This document shows positions 10,301-16,298 of a DNA stretch of 64,000 nucleotides, piece after piece. The DNA lies in contig NZ_PDNZ01000002.1 of NCBI RefSeq assembly GCF_003182595.1, positions 248,001 through 312,000 of the forward strand, in the 5' to 3' direction. The first letter of the stretch is position 1. Every line of letters begins with the position of its first letter. A program made the translations under genes and the position numbers. The stretch comes from Prosthecochloris marina (GTDB taxonomy: Bacteria > Bacteroidota > Chlorobiia > Chlorobiales > Chlorobiaceae). The notes under the pieces were generated by a model. The model saw only the letters and a program-made list of their open reading frames with translations, did no database searches and had not been told where the DNA came from.

Positions 10301-10357
10301 TAGCTTTGGCGCCATCTCACTATAGATGGTAACCGATATAGGCGCCTTTAATGTCAT
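4388..10357 (-). CDS. Giant DUF4011 / SF1 helicase / MTES_1575-type nuclease (Hhe-like)
   Basis: The product has 1989 residues. Domains in order: an N-terminal beta-rich region; a transglutaminase-like segment with candidate Cys225, Asp227 and His251 (ATCLDTSMLFASALEQAG...HAVAGVW); DUF4011 (RWQRKLLDLTARNALLNHR, ~381); SF1 helicase with Walker A GPPGTGKS (~690), Walker B VIFDEAS (~1328) and later motifs TVQGDERDVILF and LNVAMTRAR; a PD-(D/E)xK nuclease of the MTES_1575/Vsr-like type (FELAVARAL, YRIDLGI, GIECDGAMYH, ~1624-1716); a Lys/Glu/Asn-rich linker; and a DUF3320-like C-terminus. DUF4011-helicase-Vsr proteins were described as the single-gene antiphage system Hhe. The frame is uninterrupted and all motifs look intact. 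Defence function is inferred from architecture. Confidence 0.85.
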   Translation of the reverse strand: MTLKAPISVTIYSEMAPKLNFACHQSAFAFLRDLRIENNDPELALDNVVVTLSSNPSFLKPKSWRLEQLAPSGIVHIKDRDIELDGNFLLHLSDSIRGSVTITVEKDSSTLLKEESKTVELLAYNEWGGAGYMPELLAAFSIPNDPAVDRVLRDASLVLRKVGKPDGIDGYKSGSRQRVWEIASAIYTAVCNLGISYSLPPSSFEQNGQKIRLPGQILENRVATCLDTSMLFASALEQAGLNPIIALPNEHAVAGVWLQPEELSTIVIDEAETLRKRVQLKELLLIETTFVTSHPSPPFSKSVAAANDMFFPERDGSFNAAIDIRKARAHRFTPLGLKTGKPSDETESENAGSVELAMEDAPVLPDFDDNINEEKPDTPSGRLDRWQRKLLDLTARNALLNHRSSKTSLRIICPEPGFLEDKLAEGARISIQTVPRPTTLAQDEEIHRQRTGEVITEEYARSVLEKNQVLVDLPEAELSVRAVEIYRKAQTALQEGGANTLYLALGFLLWKHKEKDDRRFRAPLILLPVTLERKSVRSGIKMLAHDDEPRFNTTLLEMLRRDFDIDIRGLDGALPLDESGVDVNGIWDRMRREVKCVPGFEVIEDVVLGHFSFAKYLMWKDLVDRTDELRKNPVVRHLIDTPRENYPSDVSFVDAARLDQDFKPSDILAPLPVDSSQMAAIASAERGKDFIIIGPPGTGKSQTISNMIAHMLGKGKTVLFVSEKTAALEVVYRRLKDIGLERFCLELHSNKSSKTDVLKQLDNAWVSCQSKDVGKWENEAERLRALRDQLNFVVDRLHIRRRNGMTAFYAMGVKVRDGEFASRVNFSWPSADQHDEEELQSMHEAVEKLCVHLAEIGDVSKNTLQLITKGDWSPQWESQVVEQSGRLSVAADAAELACNALLEVLGITVPDRTMARLDAIASFAKILSESYRKQAAYALETDAVNRIEALEEAVSRLKAYADAQTKLSCSYDPLAWRNLDGNEIARRWKAANAAIWPKRIIERKRLIKEMKAGGAQGDPDPERDAVMLKRLREEGEAIDRLEKMLSGFKDWQGYDTNFDALSDLQNLGQTIRIAVSRLVDDASTLAELRGKIRILLNDGNDLLAPDATVGLAVHEFLKMNSALQDACDDFEAIAGKAIRDHFSKTDKALEAIRETAETITLRHTELRDWCAWRRSRTAALDLELAPLVEAIENGRVPVDEIEKTFEAAYCAWWSSAVIGEDEILRTFSTPEHTATIEKFRTLDQQFQRLTADYILAKLSGKLPDSDEVRRNSSWGNLRREIKKTIRHKPVRQLLDEIPDVLTTLAPCLMMSPLSVAQYLPAGQEHFDVVIFDEASQITVWDAVGALARGRQVIVAGDPKQMPPTNFFARTDDDSYGDIETESDLESILDEMLGASIPEKLLNLHYRSRRESLIAFSNSRYYDNELITFPAPVHPDLAVSLRRPEGYYARGKGRHNEGEARAIVSEILMRLTHSDENLRKQSIGVVTFNSEQQSLIENMLDAARSKNPHIEWAFSSQSVLEPVFVKNLETVQGDERDVILFSVTYGPDQSGYITMNFGPLNRDGGERRLNVAMTRARSEMVVFSTLSPDRIDLSRTQARAVTDLKHFLEYAERGPSVLGAAVYGSIRDFDSPFELAVARALRDKGWKVHPQVGVSAYRIDLGIVHPDEPGRYLAGIECDGAMYHSSAFAKERDKIRQSVLEGLGWKLLRIWSTDWWTYHAKALNDLHDELKNLLEADRQKKKEKVVSQTENRSDKNGDNDSLKENYSEDNRRAITEEEAMKEVNHSDFIPPQSGMVERRHTSETAMLNQDLQSVTDKSPDRLDEDAKCIYKVATLDEEIYRPEPEIFYSDEYKPRLMKMINYIIDIESPIHEHVLIRRIARHHGFHRAGKQIRDIVINLARPRSNQTKERIGLFFWRKGISGEDSLPARYENRNDEMRKVEYICKEEIQAINSLLSMDGDPVEFARRIGIVRLSQNARKRLVEVFESSSD

Positions 10358-10525
10358 GGCTTGTCTAATCTTTTTGGTTATGCTGCCTTGCGAGATATCT
10401 CCTACCTAAAACAATTCAATCTGTAACCGTTTTACATCTCAACCTGTAATAATTTCTTAACGCTTAATGAAATTAATATTATCACCAGAGACGTAAAATT
10501 CAAGAAATGTCATTATTAATCATTT

Positions 10526-10650
10526 TCAGACCGCTTCAGCCATTCTGTCTATAAAATTCTTAACCTTTTTTGAGTCAAGCTTATGATCCCAAAACTCACG
10601 GAAATCCACTATTTAATGCTCCGCAATGGCCAAAGATATTTTCCACTTTA
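10526..10650 (-). pseudogene. Decayed copy of the C-terminal end of the nearby TIR gene
   Basis: Read on the minus strand, this piece gives DFREFWDHKLDSKKVKNFID followed by RMAEAV and a stop (TGA at 10528-10526). It is a close relative of the end of the TIR gene at 11632 (DFRELRNEKLDSKKVENFLD, then RMAGAV). The match extends about 110 bp at nucleotide level. A TAA interrupts the frame just upstream of DFRE and no start is present, so it is a remnant of a second, duplicated TIR gene. Confidence 0.7.
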
Positions 10651-10722
10651 AGGGAAATCAACGATTTAGAGCAACATATTTGGCAGTTGAAGTTGGAGTC
10701 ATAATCCCATGCTCACTAAAAC

Positions 10723-10777
10723 GTTATTTTAGGATAACGCCTGAAACTAAAATAAGGGCGATTCTTATTGTAAGTTT
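10723..10777 (+). repeat. Second copy of the fic-upstream repeat
   Basis: About 55 bp repeats the left part of the fic upstream region (2979-3033) in the same orientation: TTATTTTAGGATAACGCCTG, CTAAAATAAG and GATTCTTATTGTAAGTT are shared with only a few changes. No Fic gene follows here. With the first copy it brackets the fic and helicase genes as direct repeats. It may be an orphan operator or the scar of a recombination. Confidence 0.6.
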
Positions 10778-10826
10778 GCAAATCAACGTCACCCGAGTGA
10801 CAGGGCAGGAAGAAATCTGGCACCAA

Positions 10827-11489
10827 CTACCCCTTTTTACCGGCGACAACAGGCTTTGCTCCGTCTTTTTGCATGTACTCGAACACATGCCGCCAAACCA
10901 CACGGTTTCTTTCAACCAAAGCGGCAATTACCGATGGTTTGTACTTGAGAGATTCCAAACCGAAAATAGCGGAAAGAACCACAATACAGATGCTGCAAAG
11001 CACATTGACGGCACTATATCCAATCCACGTGACCGTTATTGACCAAATCGCTACGGCAAGCATGAGAGCGATATGGAGGTAATATATCGGCGGATAATGC
11101 AGCATCGCGTCAGGTACCGCATCTTTATCGATCTCCGTTTCAATGTCCACATTCTTTTCCGCTCCCGCTGAGTCAAGCGTCAACCATTTGCGATAATATC
11201 GAAGGCATGACTCCCAGCCAACCCATGCACCATCGGTCCTACCCTCCAGCTCCAACTGTATATATGCGATAATCCTGGCTGCACTCCTGAGACGATTCAC
11301 GGTGAACCAGAAATTGAAAAGGAGCAAGCTCGCCAAAACAAGCGCCATTGTCCCCATATATTCCACATCAAGCGTCGTAAGCACTCCAACCCCTAATGCC
11401 ACGATTACCAGTGGTCTCTCAAAAACATACCGTTTTGCCTGGAGCAATTCTTCACGAAGAGTCACGTACTCATGAGATTGATCTATCAT
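10827..11489 (-). CDS. Uncharacterised four-helix membrane protein
   Basis: I do not recognise a named family with certainty. The 220-residue protein begins with a short charged stretch (HEYVTLREELLQ), then two membrane helices (about residues 24-42 and 44-67), a central soluble part of ~60 residues with a WVGWESCLRYYRKWL segment, and two more helices (about 130-152 and 155-175), ending in a basic cytoplasmic tail. Two helix pairs around a soluble segment recall membrane effectors paired with signalling domains in bacterial immune systems, but no SLATT or other motif is firmly visible. It lies 142 bp downstream of the TIR gene on the same strand, so the two may form one unit. Confidence 0.7.
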   Translation of the reverse strand: MIDQSHEYVTLREELLQAKRYVFERPLVIVALGVGVLTTLDVEYMGTMALVLASLLLFNFWFTVNRLRSAARIIAYIQLELEGRTDGAWVGWESCLRYYRKWLTLDSAGAEKNVDIETEIDKDAVPDAMLHYPPIYYLHIALMLAVAIWSITVTWIGYSAVNVLCSICIVVLSAIFGLESLKYKPSVIAALVERNRVVWRHVFEYMQKDGAKPVVAGKKG

Positions 11490-11563
11490 AGTTTTTCTTT
11501 ATTTTTCCGCATGAAGTGAGCCGATGTCATGCTTGTACCTTGTATACTTACCGCACTTTAAAT

Positions 11564-11589
11564 AGCGTTTTCTCCTTGAATAAAACGCT
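11564..11589 (-). terminator. Possible weak hairpin after the TIR gene
   Basis: AGCGTTTT at 11564-11571 and AAAACGCT at 11582-11589 form an 8-bp perfect stem with a 10-nt loop. On the minus strand it lies just past the TIR stop and is followed by ATTTAAA rather than a clean T-run, so termination would be weak. It may instead be a simple repeat. Confidence 0.3.
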
Positions 11590-11631
11590 TTCTCCAAGTT
11601 TTCGAAAACCTTCAACAAACCCGGCTTTTAC

Positions 11632-12000
11632 TCATACCCCAACCGCCCCAGCCATTCTGTCCAGAAAATTCTCAACCTTTTTTGAATCGAGTTTTTCGTT
11701 GCGCAATTCGCGGAAATCCATCATTTGCAGGTCAGCAATAGCAAAAGACGCTTTGTTCAACTGCCTGTTGATCTCCGCTTCCTCGCCGTCCTCCTTGAAC
11801 GTGTTTTTAAAAGCCTTGCGTGAACCCCCTATCTCCTCCCTCCACTTCACGCCCCAGTTCAGGGAATCCGTATCGAAGAAAACCTCGCATTTCTTCCCGA
11901 CCGTCTGCGACAGAACGTTTTCAAACTCCTTCCGTAGTTTCGAGATTTTGCGTTTCGGCTTCATATCGTCAAGCCGGGCATAGCTCCAGAATATCTTCAT
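11632..12000 (-). CDS. TIR-domain protein, internally deleted
   Basis: From the ATG at 12000 the product has 122 residues. The N-terminus (KIFWSYARLDD...CEVFFDTDSLNWGVKWREEI) is the first half of a bacterial TIR domain, up to the strand that carries the NADase-type DxxxL/W loop. The C-terminus (DFRELRNEKLDSKKVENFL) resembles the xWRELR segment that ends many such TIR proteins. The 40-60 residues expected between them, including the helix that normally bears the catalytic Glu, are missing and replaced by a short Lys/Glu-rich join. I therefore think this gene has lost its core by in-frame deletion and is probably inactive, although the frame is open. A TTG at 12009 is the only earlier start. 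Confidence 0.65.
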   Translation of the reverse strand: MKIFWSYARLDDMKPKRKISKLRKEFENVLSQTVGKKCEVFFDTDSLNWGVKWREEIGGSRKAFKNTFKEDGEEAEINRQLNKASFAIADLQMMDFRELRNEKLDSKKVENFLDRMAGAVGV

Positions 12001-12050
12001 AGGTGACAATCAGAAAAAGTGGTTTTGATCTGCAACTAAAGCAGAACAGA

Positions 12051-12317
12051 TTAATCGGCAATTGCCCGTTTAAGCTCACGTTTTCTCTCCTCTCCGATAG
12101 CGTCCCAATGTTTATCACATAAAGCGCCCTCGAATGAATAGAGGTAGTAGCATAACGGCAAGGTTTCATCAGGATGGTTTCCCCTGATCATTTTATGTGC
12201 CTCGACCGGCCCGGCCGCCCTCAGCGCTTCTTCGGTATGTATACCTGCCTCACTGAGACGTTCAGCTATTTTCTTCCCGATATTTTTCAACTCGGTCAGT
12301 GATCTGTTGCGTACCAT
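12051..12317 (-). CDS. TfoX C-terminal-domain protein
   Basis: The 88-residue product is a stand-alone TfoX_C domain. It starts with a helix-hairpin-helix-like element (LTELKNIGKKIAERLSEAGI) and carries the typical LCYYLYSFEGALCDKHW segment. In competence regulators of the TfoX/Sxy family this domain follows an N-terminal domain that is absent here. Short forms are widespread and their role is unknown; the fold suggests nucleic acid or protein binding. It is the first of a minus-strand run of small accessory genes. Its own promoter position is not clear, and it lies 48 bp downstream of the GNAT gene end at 12366. Confidence 0.75.
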   Translation of the reverse strand: MVRNRSLTELKNIGKKIAERLSEAGIHTEEALRAAGPVEAHKMIRGNHPDETLPLCYYLYSFEGALCDKHWDAIGEERKRELKRAIAD

Positions 12318-12365
12318 ATTTTTTCGAAGTGGATGATGAAGATTCCCGCGCTGATCAACCTTACT

Positions 12366-12854
12366 TCAGGGAGTGACATCTCTTTTCAACTTTTTCCCGC
12401 CTGTTATCGAAAAACCGTTTGCTTCGTAAAACCTGAGCGTCCGTTCGAATTCAGGCAGAGGCGGTGTCGTCACCTCTATCCTGTTCCAGCCCTTTTCACG
12501 GCCAAAGGCATTGACTGTCTGCAAGAGCATGTTTCCGACAGACTGCGACCGCCATTGGGGGCGGACATATAATTCGGGCAGAGTACCGTAAGCTCCCTCG
12601 GCATACAGCGCGTAACTCTCATAAAGCGACACAAAACCCACCGAACCGCCAGTGGCAGACTCCCTGGCAATAAAAATCCAATATTTCCCTCTGGCCACCA
12701 GTTCCCTTGACCGAGCTTCGGTTTCTTTTTGATCAAAGGTAAAGACCTTTTCATCTATCACAGCCATTATCTCATCCAATAACGCCCCGACCATCAGGGA
12801 AAGCTCGTGATAGTCTCCCTCCTGAACCGGCTTTATGGAAATATCTGCAATCAT
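12366..12854 (-). CDS. GNAT family N-acetyltransferase
   Basis: I choose the ATG at 12854 (MIADISIKPVQEGD, 162 residues) because it has an AGGAAAC ribosome site nearby and lies 2 bp after the stop of the upstream gene at 12857. The longer frame would overlap that gene. The protein shows the GNAT layout: a substrate-binding N-terminal part, the strand GFVSLYESYAL, then the acetyl-CoA loop region LYVRPQWRSQSVGNMLLQTV and a final EVTTPPLPEFERTLRFYEANGF-type end in which aromatic-Y-E-x-N-G-F is diagnostic. The substrate is unknown. It is coupled to the Cdd1-like gene. Confidence 0.8.
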   Translation of the reverse strand: MIADISIKPVQEGDYHELSLMVGALLDEIMAVIDEKVFTFDQKETEARSRELVARGKYWIFIARESATGGSVGFVSLYESYALYAEGAYGTLPELYVRPQWRSQSVGNMLLQTVNAFGREKGWNRIEVTTPPLPEFERTLRFYEANGFSITGGKKLKRDVTP

Positions 12855-12856
12855 AT

Positions 12857-13159
12857 CTATGAAGTTTCCTGATGAACTCCGAACATCCTCTTTCGTTCTG
12901 CAGTATAATGCCACCAAGGACGTGGGTCATCGCCATCCATGAACCTTGTTATGGAAATAAGTACGTCGAGCAGGCAGGGGTCCTGGCGCTTACCCTTAAT
13001 CGAAGAGAGCATATGATACAATTCAAGCGGTGACCGTCCGACAAGATCGTCCGGCTTGTCGATTCTCAACAAACGAAGGCTGGACGCTATTGCGGGTCCG
13101 ATGTTGGGAAGATCGGTGAGCTTTTCAAGCTTGTTTCTGCTAACGTTTGCTGGATTCAT
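12857..13159 (-). CDS. Cdd1-family helix-hairpin-helix protein
   Basis: The 100-residue protein starts with a helix-hairpin-helix element (LTDLPNIGPAIASSLRLLRI), followed by DDLVGRSPLELYHMLSSIKG and DGDDPRPWWHYTAERK. This is the pattern of the small Cdd1 ('pathogenicity locus') family, also annotated as mitomycin-resistance-like. The HhH suggests DNA binding; the function is unknown. Its start codon overlaps the stop of the dehalogenase gene by 4 bp (ATGA arrangement), so the two are translationally coupled. It shares the N-terminal HhH theme with the TfoX-like protein two genes downstream. Confidence 0.8.
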   Translation of the reverse strand: MNPANVSRNKLEKLTDLPNIGPAIASSLRLLRIDKPDDLVGRSPLELYHMLSSIKGKRQDPCLLDVLISITRFMDGDDPRPWWHYTAERKRMFGVHQETS

Positions 13160-13860
13160 CTCACCTGTACCCCTCCGTTCACCATAAATGCTGAAATATG
13201 CTCTTCAAGCTCGTCAAGGCCTGAAACAGTGAGTGTCGGCTCACATCCCCAAGGATCGAAGATCGCTTCGGGAGAACGTTTGACCCAAGCCGCCCGCATA
13301 CCTGCCGATAGTGCCCCGATCACATCGAACGGATTGCTTGAAATGAGCCATGCTCCATCTCCGCTCGCACCCGACTTCCTGAGAAAATGGCTGTACACCG
13401 CCGGGTTCGGCTTGAACGACCGCAGTTCTTCAACACTGACCACTCCGAGGAACTGTTCTCTGATGCCTGCTGCCGCAAGGAGCGTCTCGACAGCTTCCGC
13501 ACTGCCGTTGGAAAAGGCGAACAGACGGAAGCCTGATGCTTTGAGCGCCTTCAGACTCTCCTCTGCATCACCGAAAGCCGGAAGCGTGCGGTAGCGTTCA
13601 AGCAGATCATCCTTCTGCCTTGCAGTAAGAGGCGCCTTGCAAAAAGCACAGGCGTAATCAAGCGCGTCGCGGGTACAAACCGCAAACGACTCATAGTTCT
13701 GCATCAACCCTCTGCGGAACGAGTATTCGAGCTGCTTTTCCCGCCAGATTCGGGAAAACTCCTCAGCTTTTTCACCGGCTGTTTCCCGAAGTTTCGATAC
13801 AAGACCATGGGTATCGATCAATGTTCCATAAACGTCGAACGCGAGCGTAGGGTTCATCAT
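13156..13860 (-). CDS. HAD-family hydrolase, haloacid dehalogenase type II-like
   Basis: The 234-residue protein has HAD motif I with DVYGTLID (nucleophile Asp at residue 9), motif II FSNGS, motif III Lys in SFKPNPAVYSHFL, and motif IV-like SSNPFDVIGALSAGM, in which the L-2-haloacid dehalogenase signature S-N-x-x-D is visible. This favours a type II (S)-2-haloacid dehalogenase or close relative over a phosphatase. The enzymes hydrolyse 2-haloacids to 2-hydroxyacids; the real substrate here is unknown. It begins 8 bp after the end of the upstream GNAT gene and overlaps the Cdd1-like gene by 4 bp. Confidence 0.8.
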   Translation of the reverse strand: MMNPTLAFDVYGTLIDTHGLVSKLRETAGEKAEEFSRIWREKQLEYSFRRGLMQNYESFAVCTRDALDYACAFCKAPLTARQKDDLLERYRTLPAFGDAEESLKALKASGFRLFAFSNGSAEAVETLLAAAGIREQFLGVVSVEELRSFKPNPAVYSHFLRKSGASGDGAWLISSNPFDVIGALSAGMRAAWVKRSPEAIFDPWGCEPTLTVSGLDELEEHISAFMVNGGVQVR

Positions 13861-13868
13861 GCTACCCT

Positions 13869-14294
13869 CTACTGTTCCAGATATTCGGACACGTGCGGAT
13901 ACTTTGCGTAGGCGGTTTTATGTTTTTTAAAACCAAGCTTTTTATAAAACGCCTCATTGCCAAAGGTCGAGGTGAGATAGATGAGAAGATGCTCGTTTCC
14001 TTTCAGCAAGGCTTCCATAATACCTTTCCCGACGCCCGCTCCCCGGCATGCTTCCAATACACCGACATCGTAGACGGTTCCATAGCATAATCCATCCGAA
14101 ATCAATCGCCCGGCACCAACCAGTTTCCCCTCTTTCCATGCCGTCACGACCTTCCAGCTATTTTGAAAGGCATCTTTGATTACCCCGACATCTCTCTTTT
14201 TTCCAAATTGCGCAACAAGTCCGACTTCCTCATAGAGATCTCCCAAAGCCTCCCAGTCAATACCGTCGGTTCCTGTTTTGTATTGAACACTCAT
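13869..14294 (-). CDS. GNAT family N-acetyltransferase
   Basis: The 141-residue protein is a single GNAT domain. It shows the substrate strand (LVGAGRLISDGLCYGTVYDVGVL), the acetyl-CoA pyrophosphate loop (ACRGAGVGKGIMEALL, with the R-G-x-G-V-G pattern) and the C-terminal FYKKLGFKKHKTAYAKY element. This compact form is common and its substrate is unknown. It lies between the methyltransferase (end at 14300) and the dehalogenase gene (start at 13860), in the same direction with gaps of 5 and 8 bp, so these genes likely share a transcript. Confidence 0.8.
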   Translation of the reverse strand: MSVQYKTGTDGIDWEALGDLYEEVGLVAQFGKKRDVGVIKDAFQNSWKVVTAWKEGKLVGAGRLISDGLCYGTVYDVGVLEACRGAGVGKGIMEALLKGNEHLLIYLTSTFGNEAFYKKLGFKKHKTAYAKYPHVSEYLEQ

Positions 14295-14299
14295 TTTTT

Positions 14300-15028
14300 T
14301 TAGTCAGTTTTAATCGCTCCGTACGCCGCAAAACACTCGTTTTTATACAACAGCTCTACACGCCTGAACCCTACGTGACGCAGAAGATCCAACTGATAGG
14401 GAACTGATCGTGGAGTATCCTCCTTCTCAATATTTGCAAAAACCTTGTCCTTATACTCTTCACCCCCGGCAGCATAAAGGTAGTAACCATAGCGTTCCCA
14501 CATAAGCTTTTGAACCGGTTCGGTTTCGTGAGAAACAAGATCGGTAATCCAGACGCTGCCCCCCGGTGCAGTCAACTGGAAAATTTTTCTGAAAGCAGCC
14601 TCCCAGTCACCATCATCCCGTAAATGATGCAGAACAGCTGTAGCAAGAATCACATCGTAGCTTGATTCTTCCAAATCAACATGGCGGAAGTCGCTTTGGA
14701 AAGACCGTATCACACCTGAGTTGACCTTTCCAATCCGTTCACAAGCTTTGTCAAGCATTGGACGGGAGAGATCAACAAGATCACAATGAAAAGAACCGAC
14801 ATATTGCAGCAGCTTGAGCGTGCTGTTCCCCGCCCCGCAGCCAATATCCAGAACACGCTTGATATTTTTCGTAGATCTGAACGCAGAGAGCGAAATCAGT
14901 TCCATCAACAAAGGAGCATCAATTAACGATTTTTGCCCGGTGTCAAGATTCGAAAACCTTGCAACATCATTATCAAAATGATTCTTTATCTCCTCTACCG
15001 AGTATTTTTGTTCAAATGGCATGACCAT
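14300..15028 (-). CDS. Class I SAM-dependent methyltransferase
   Basis: The start is set at the ATG at 15028 (MVMPFEQKYSVEEIKNHFDN, 242 residues), preceded by an AAAGAAAA stretch; the frame stays open upstream but that part is not protein-like. The SAM-binding motif I VLDIGCGAGNSTLKLL is at about residue 58, with an acidic residue after the next strand (CDLVDLSRPML) and a motif resembling ILATAVLHHL. This is a UbiE/Methyltransf_25-type fold with an unknown substrate. It heads the minus-strand run that continues through the GNAT, dehalogenase and Cdd1-like genes. A terminator for the bchNBL operon lies about 115 bp upstream. Confidence 0.8.
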   Translation of the reverse strand: MVMPFEQKYSVEEIKNHFDNDVARFSNLDTGQKSLIDAPLLMELISLSAFRSTKNIKRVLDIGCGAGNSTLKLLQYVGSFHCDLVDLSRPMLDKACERIGKVNSGVIRSFQSDFRHVDLEESSYDVILATAVLHHLRDDGDWEAAFRKIFQLTAPGGSVWITDLVSHETEPVQKLMWERYGYYLYAAGGEEYKDKVFANIEKEDTPRSVPYQLDLLRHVGFRRVELLYKNECFAAYGAIKTD

Positions 15029-15142
15029 AAATTTTCTTTCATGAGAACATTCACAAACAACTCCTCGACAGATATACTTCAATAATATCTTCACCCTAAG
15101 CGCAAGAAACAAGGAAATTCAACCCACAAGTAACCTTACACG

Positions 15143-15169
15143 CAAAAAGGCAACCCGAAAGCTGCCCTT
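15143..15169 (-). terminator. Terminator downstream of bchNBL
   Basis: On the minus strand AAGGGCAGC (15169-15161), a 6-nt loop and GTTGCCTTT (15154-15146) form a 9-bp stem with two G-U pairs, followed by TTG. It is the first good intrinsic-terminator candidate after the bchL stop at 15428 and separates the bch operon from the methyltransferase gene. Confidence 0.5.
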
Positions 15170-15230
15170 GTCTAGTGATGATATGATAACGGACGAACAC
15201 GTCTGAAAAAGTACTGAGTTTTCTCTTTTC

Positions 15231-15291
15231 AGTCATCCTCGGGCTTGACTCGTGAAATCCAAAACAACTATTTCACAGGTCTTACCCGGAG
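15231..15291. repeat. Composite intergenic repeat (REP-like core plus TTTCACAGG block)
   Basis: TCATCCTCGGGCTTGAC (about 15234-15250) repeats the left half of the palindromic core found in the MITE copies. It is followed at 15257-15290 by ATCC-AAACAA-TATTTCACAGG-TCTTACCCGG, which recurs in the opposite orientation at 24551-24586. The rest of the 400-bp gap between bchL and the methyltransferase shows no gene, only the terminator at 15143 and a pyrimidine-rich GACTTTTGCCCTTTGCC tract near 15403. Confidence 0.5.
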
Positions 15292-15427
15292 ATCAATTGA
15301 GAATCCGGTTATTCATGGTGGAGTAAAGCTCTATTATGAGCTCTGTAACAGATTTGTTTTCGGGCTCTTGTGTCCTCTCAACAGCTCGACGACTCACTCA
15401 TTTTTGACTTTTGCCCTTTGCCTTTCT

Positions 15428-16255
15428 TTACTGCCATCCTCCGACAATGTCGAAAATCTCCCTGTCGCCGATCGGTGCCGGAACGGAAGCCGAAGGCTCC
15501 TTGGAAAGAAGGAAATCCGCAATCTCGTTGTATGGTTTGACACATTCGTCTTTATCCGACCCGTCTTCCATCTGGAACATGGTCTTTCCGGCAAAACGGC
15601 TCTTGCGGATCAGTTCGTGATAGGGAACCCGTGCAAGAAGCTTGGTACCGACCTTGTCGGCAAACTGTTCAAGCATGTTGGTGCCACCGCCCTTCGCATA
15701 GTCCACACGATTTGCGACGATTCCGGCAAGCTGCACCTTGTAGCGTGTACTTTTCTGCTCGATGGCCATACAAAGGCGGTTAGCCGCAAAGATACTGTCG
15801 AAATCATTGGTTGCGATAATCACCGCATAATCGGCATAGGTCAATGGAGCACTGAACCCGCCGCAGACCACGTCGCCGAGAACATCGAACAGAATGACAT
15901 CGTAACGGTCATAGACACCGAGTTCCTGAAGAAGCTTGACCGCTTCACCAACAACGTAGCCACCGCACCCGCTTCCGGCAGGAGGCCCGCCGGCTTCCAG
16001 CGCGTCAACACCGCCAAAACCGGTTTCTATGATATCCTCCTCGGTCAGCTCCTCGTGATGAAAATCAACTTCCTCGAGAGCCTCGATCACGGTTTTCTGC
16101 AGGGTACCCGTAAGAGGAAAGGTACTGTCATGCTTGGGGTCGCAGCCGATCTGTAGAACTTTAGCGCCTTTCAGTGCAAGCGCTGCTGAAATATTCGCGG
16201 TTGTTGTACTCTTCCCGATACCTCCCTTTCCATAAACAGCAAGGATTAAACTCAT
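15428..16255 (-). CDS. bchL: Light-independent protochlorophyllide reductase, L protein
   Basis: The 275-residue product is the NifH-like reductase of dark-operative protochlorophyllide oxidoreductase. As a homodimer with a bridging [4Fe-4S] cluster it hydrolyses MgATP and passes electrons to the BchNB complex, which reduces ring D of protochlorophyllide. The P-loop GKGGIGKST is at residues 9-17. The cluster ligands are Cys97 ([10 protein letters not shown]) and Cys131 ([11 protein letters not shown]), exactly where the family has them. It is the last gene of bchN-bchB-bchL, 43 bp after bchB. Length and motifs are normal. Confidence 0.97.
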   Translation of the reverse strand: MSLILAVYGKGGIGKSTTTANISAALALKGAKVLQIGCDPKHDSTFPLTGTLQKTVIEALEEVDFHHEELTEEDIIETGFGGVDALEAGGPPAGSGCGGYVVGEAVKLLQELGVYDRYDVILFDVLGDVVCGGFSAPLTYADYAVIIATNDFDSIFAANRLCMAIEQKSTRYKVQLAGIVANRVDYAKGGGTNMLEQFADKVGTKLLARVPYHELIRKSRFAGKTMFQMEDGSDKDECVKPYNEIADFLLSKEPSASVPAPIGDREIFDIVGGWQ

Positions 16256-16298
16256 GGTGACAACGCAAAGATTAAATTATTAACGATACGATACTTGC

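Noticed and set aside
15245..16156. 303-codon plus-strand frame over bchL
   Set aside because: It is the antisense of bchL, whose P-loop and cluster Cys residues are intact; the frame has no recognisable motifs.
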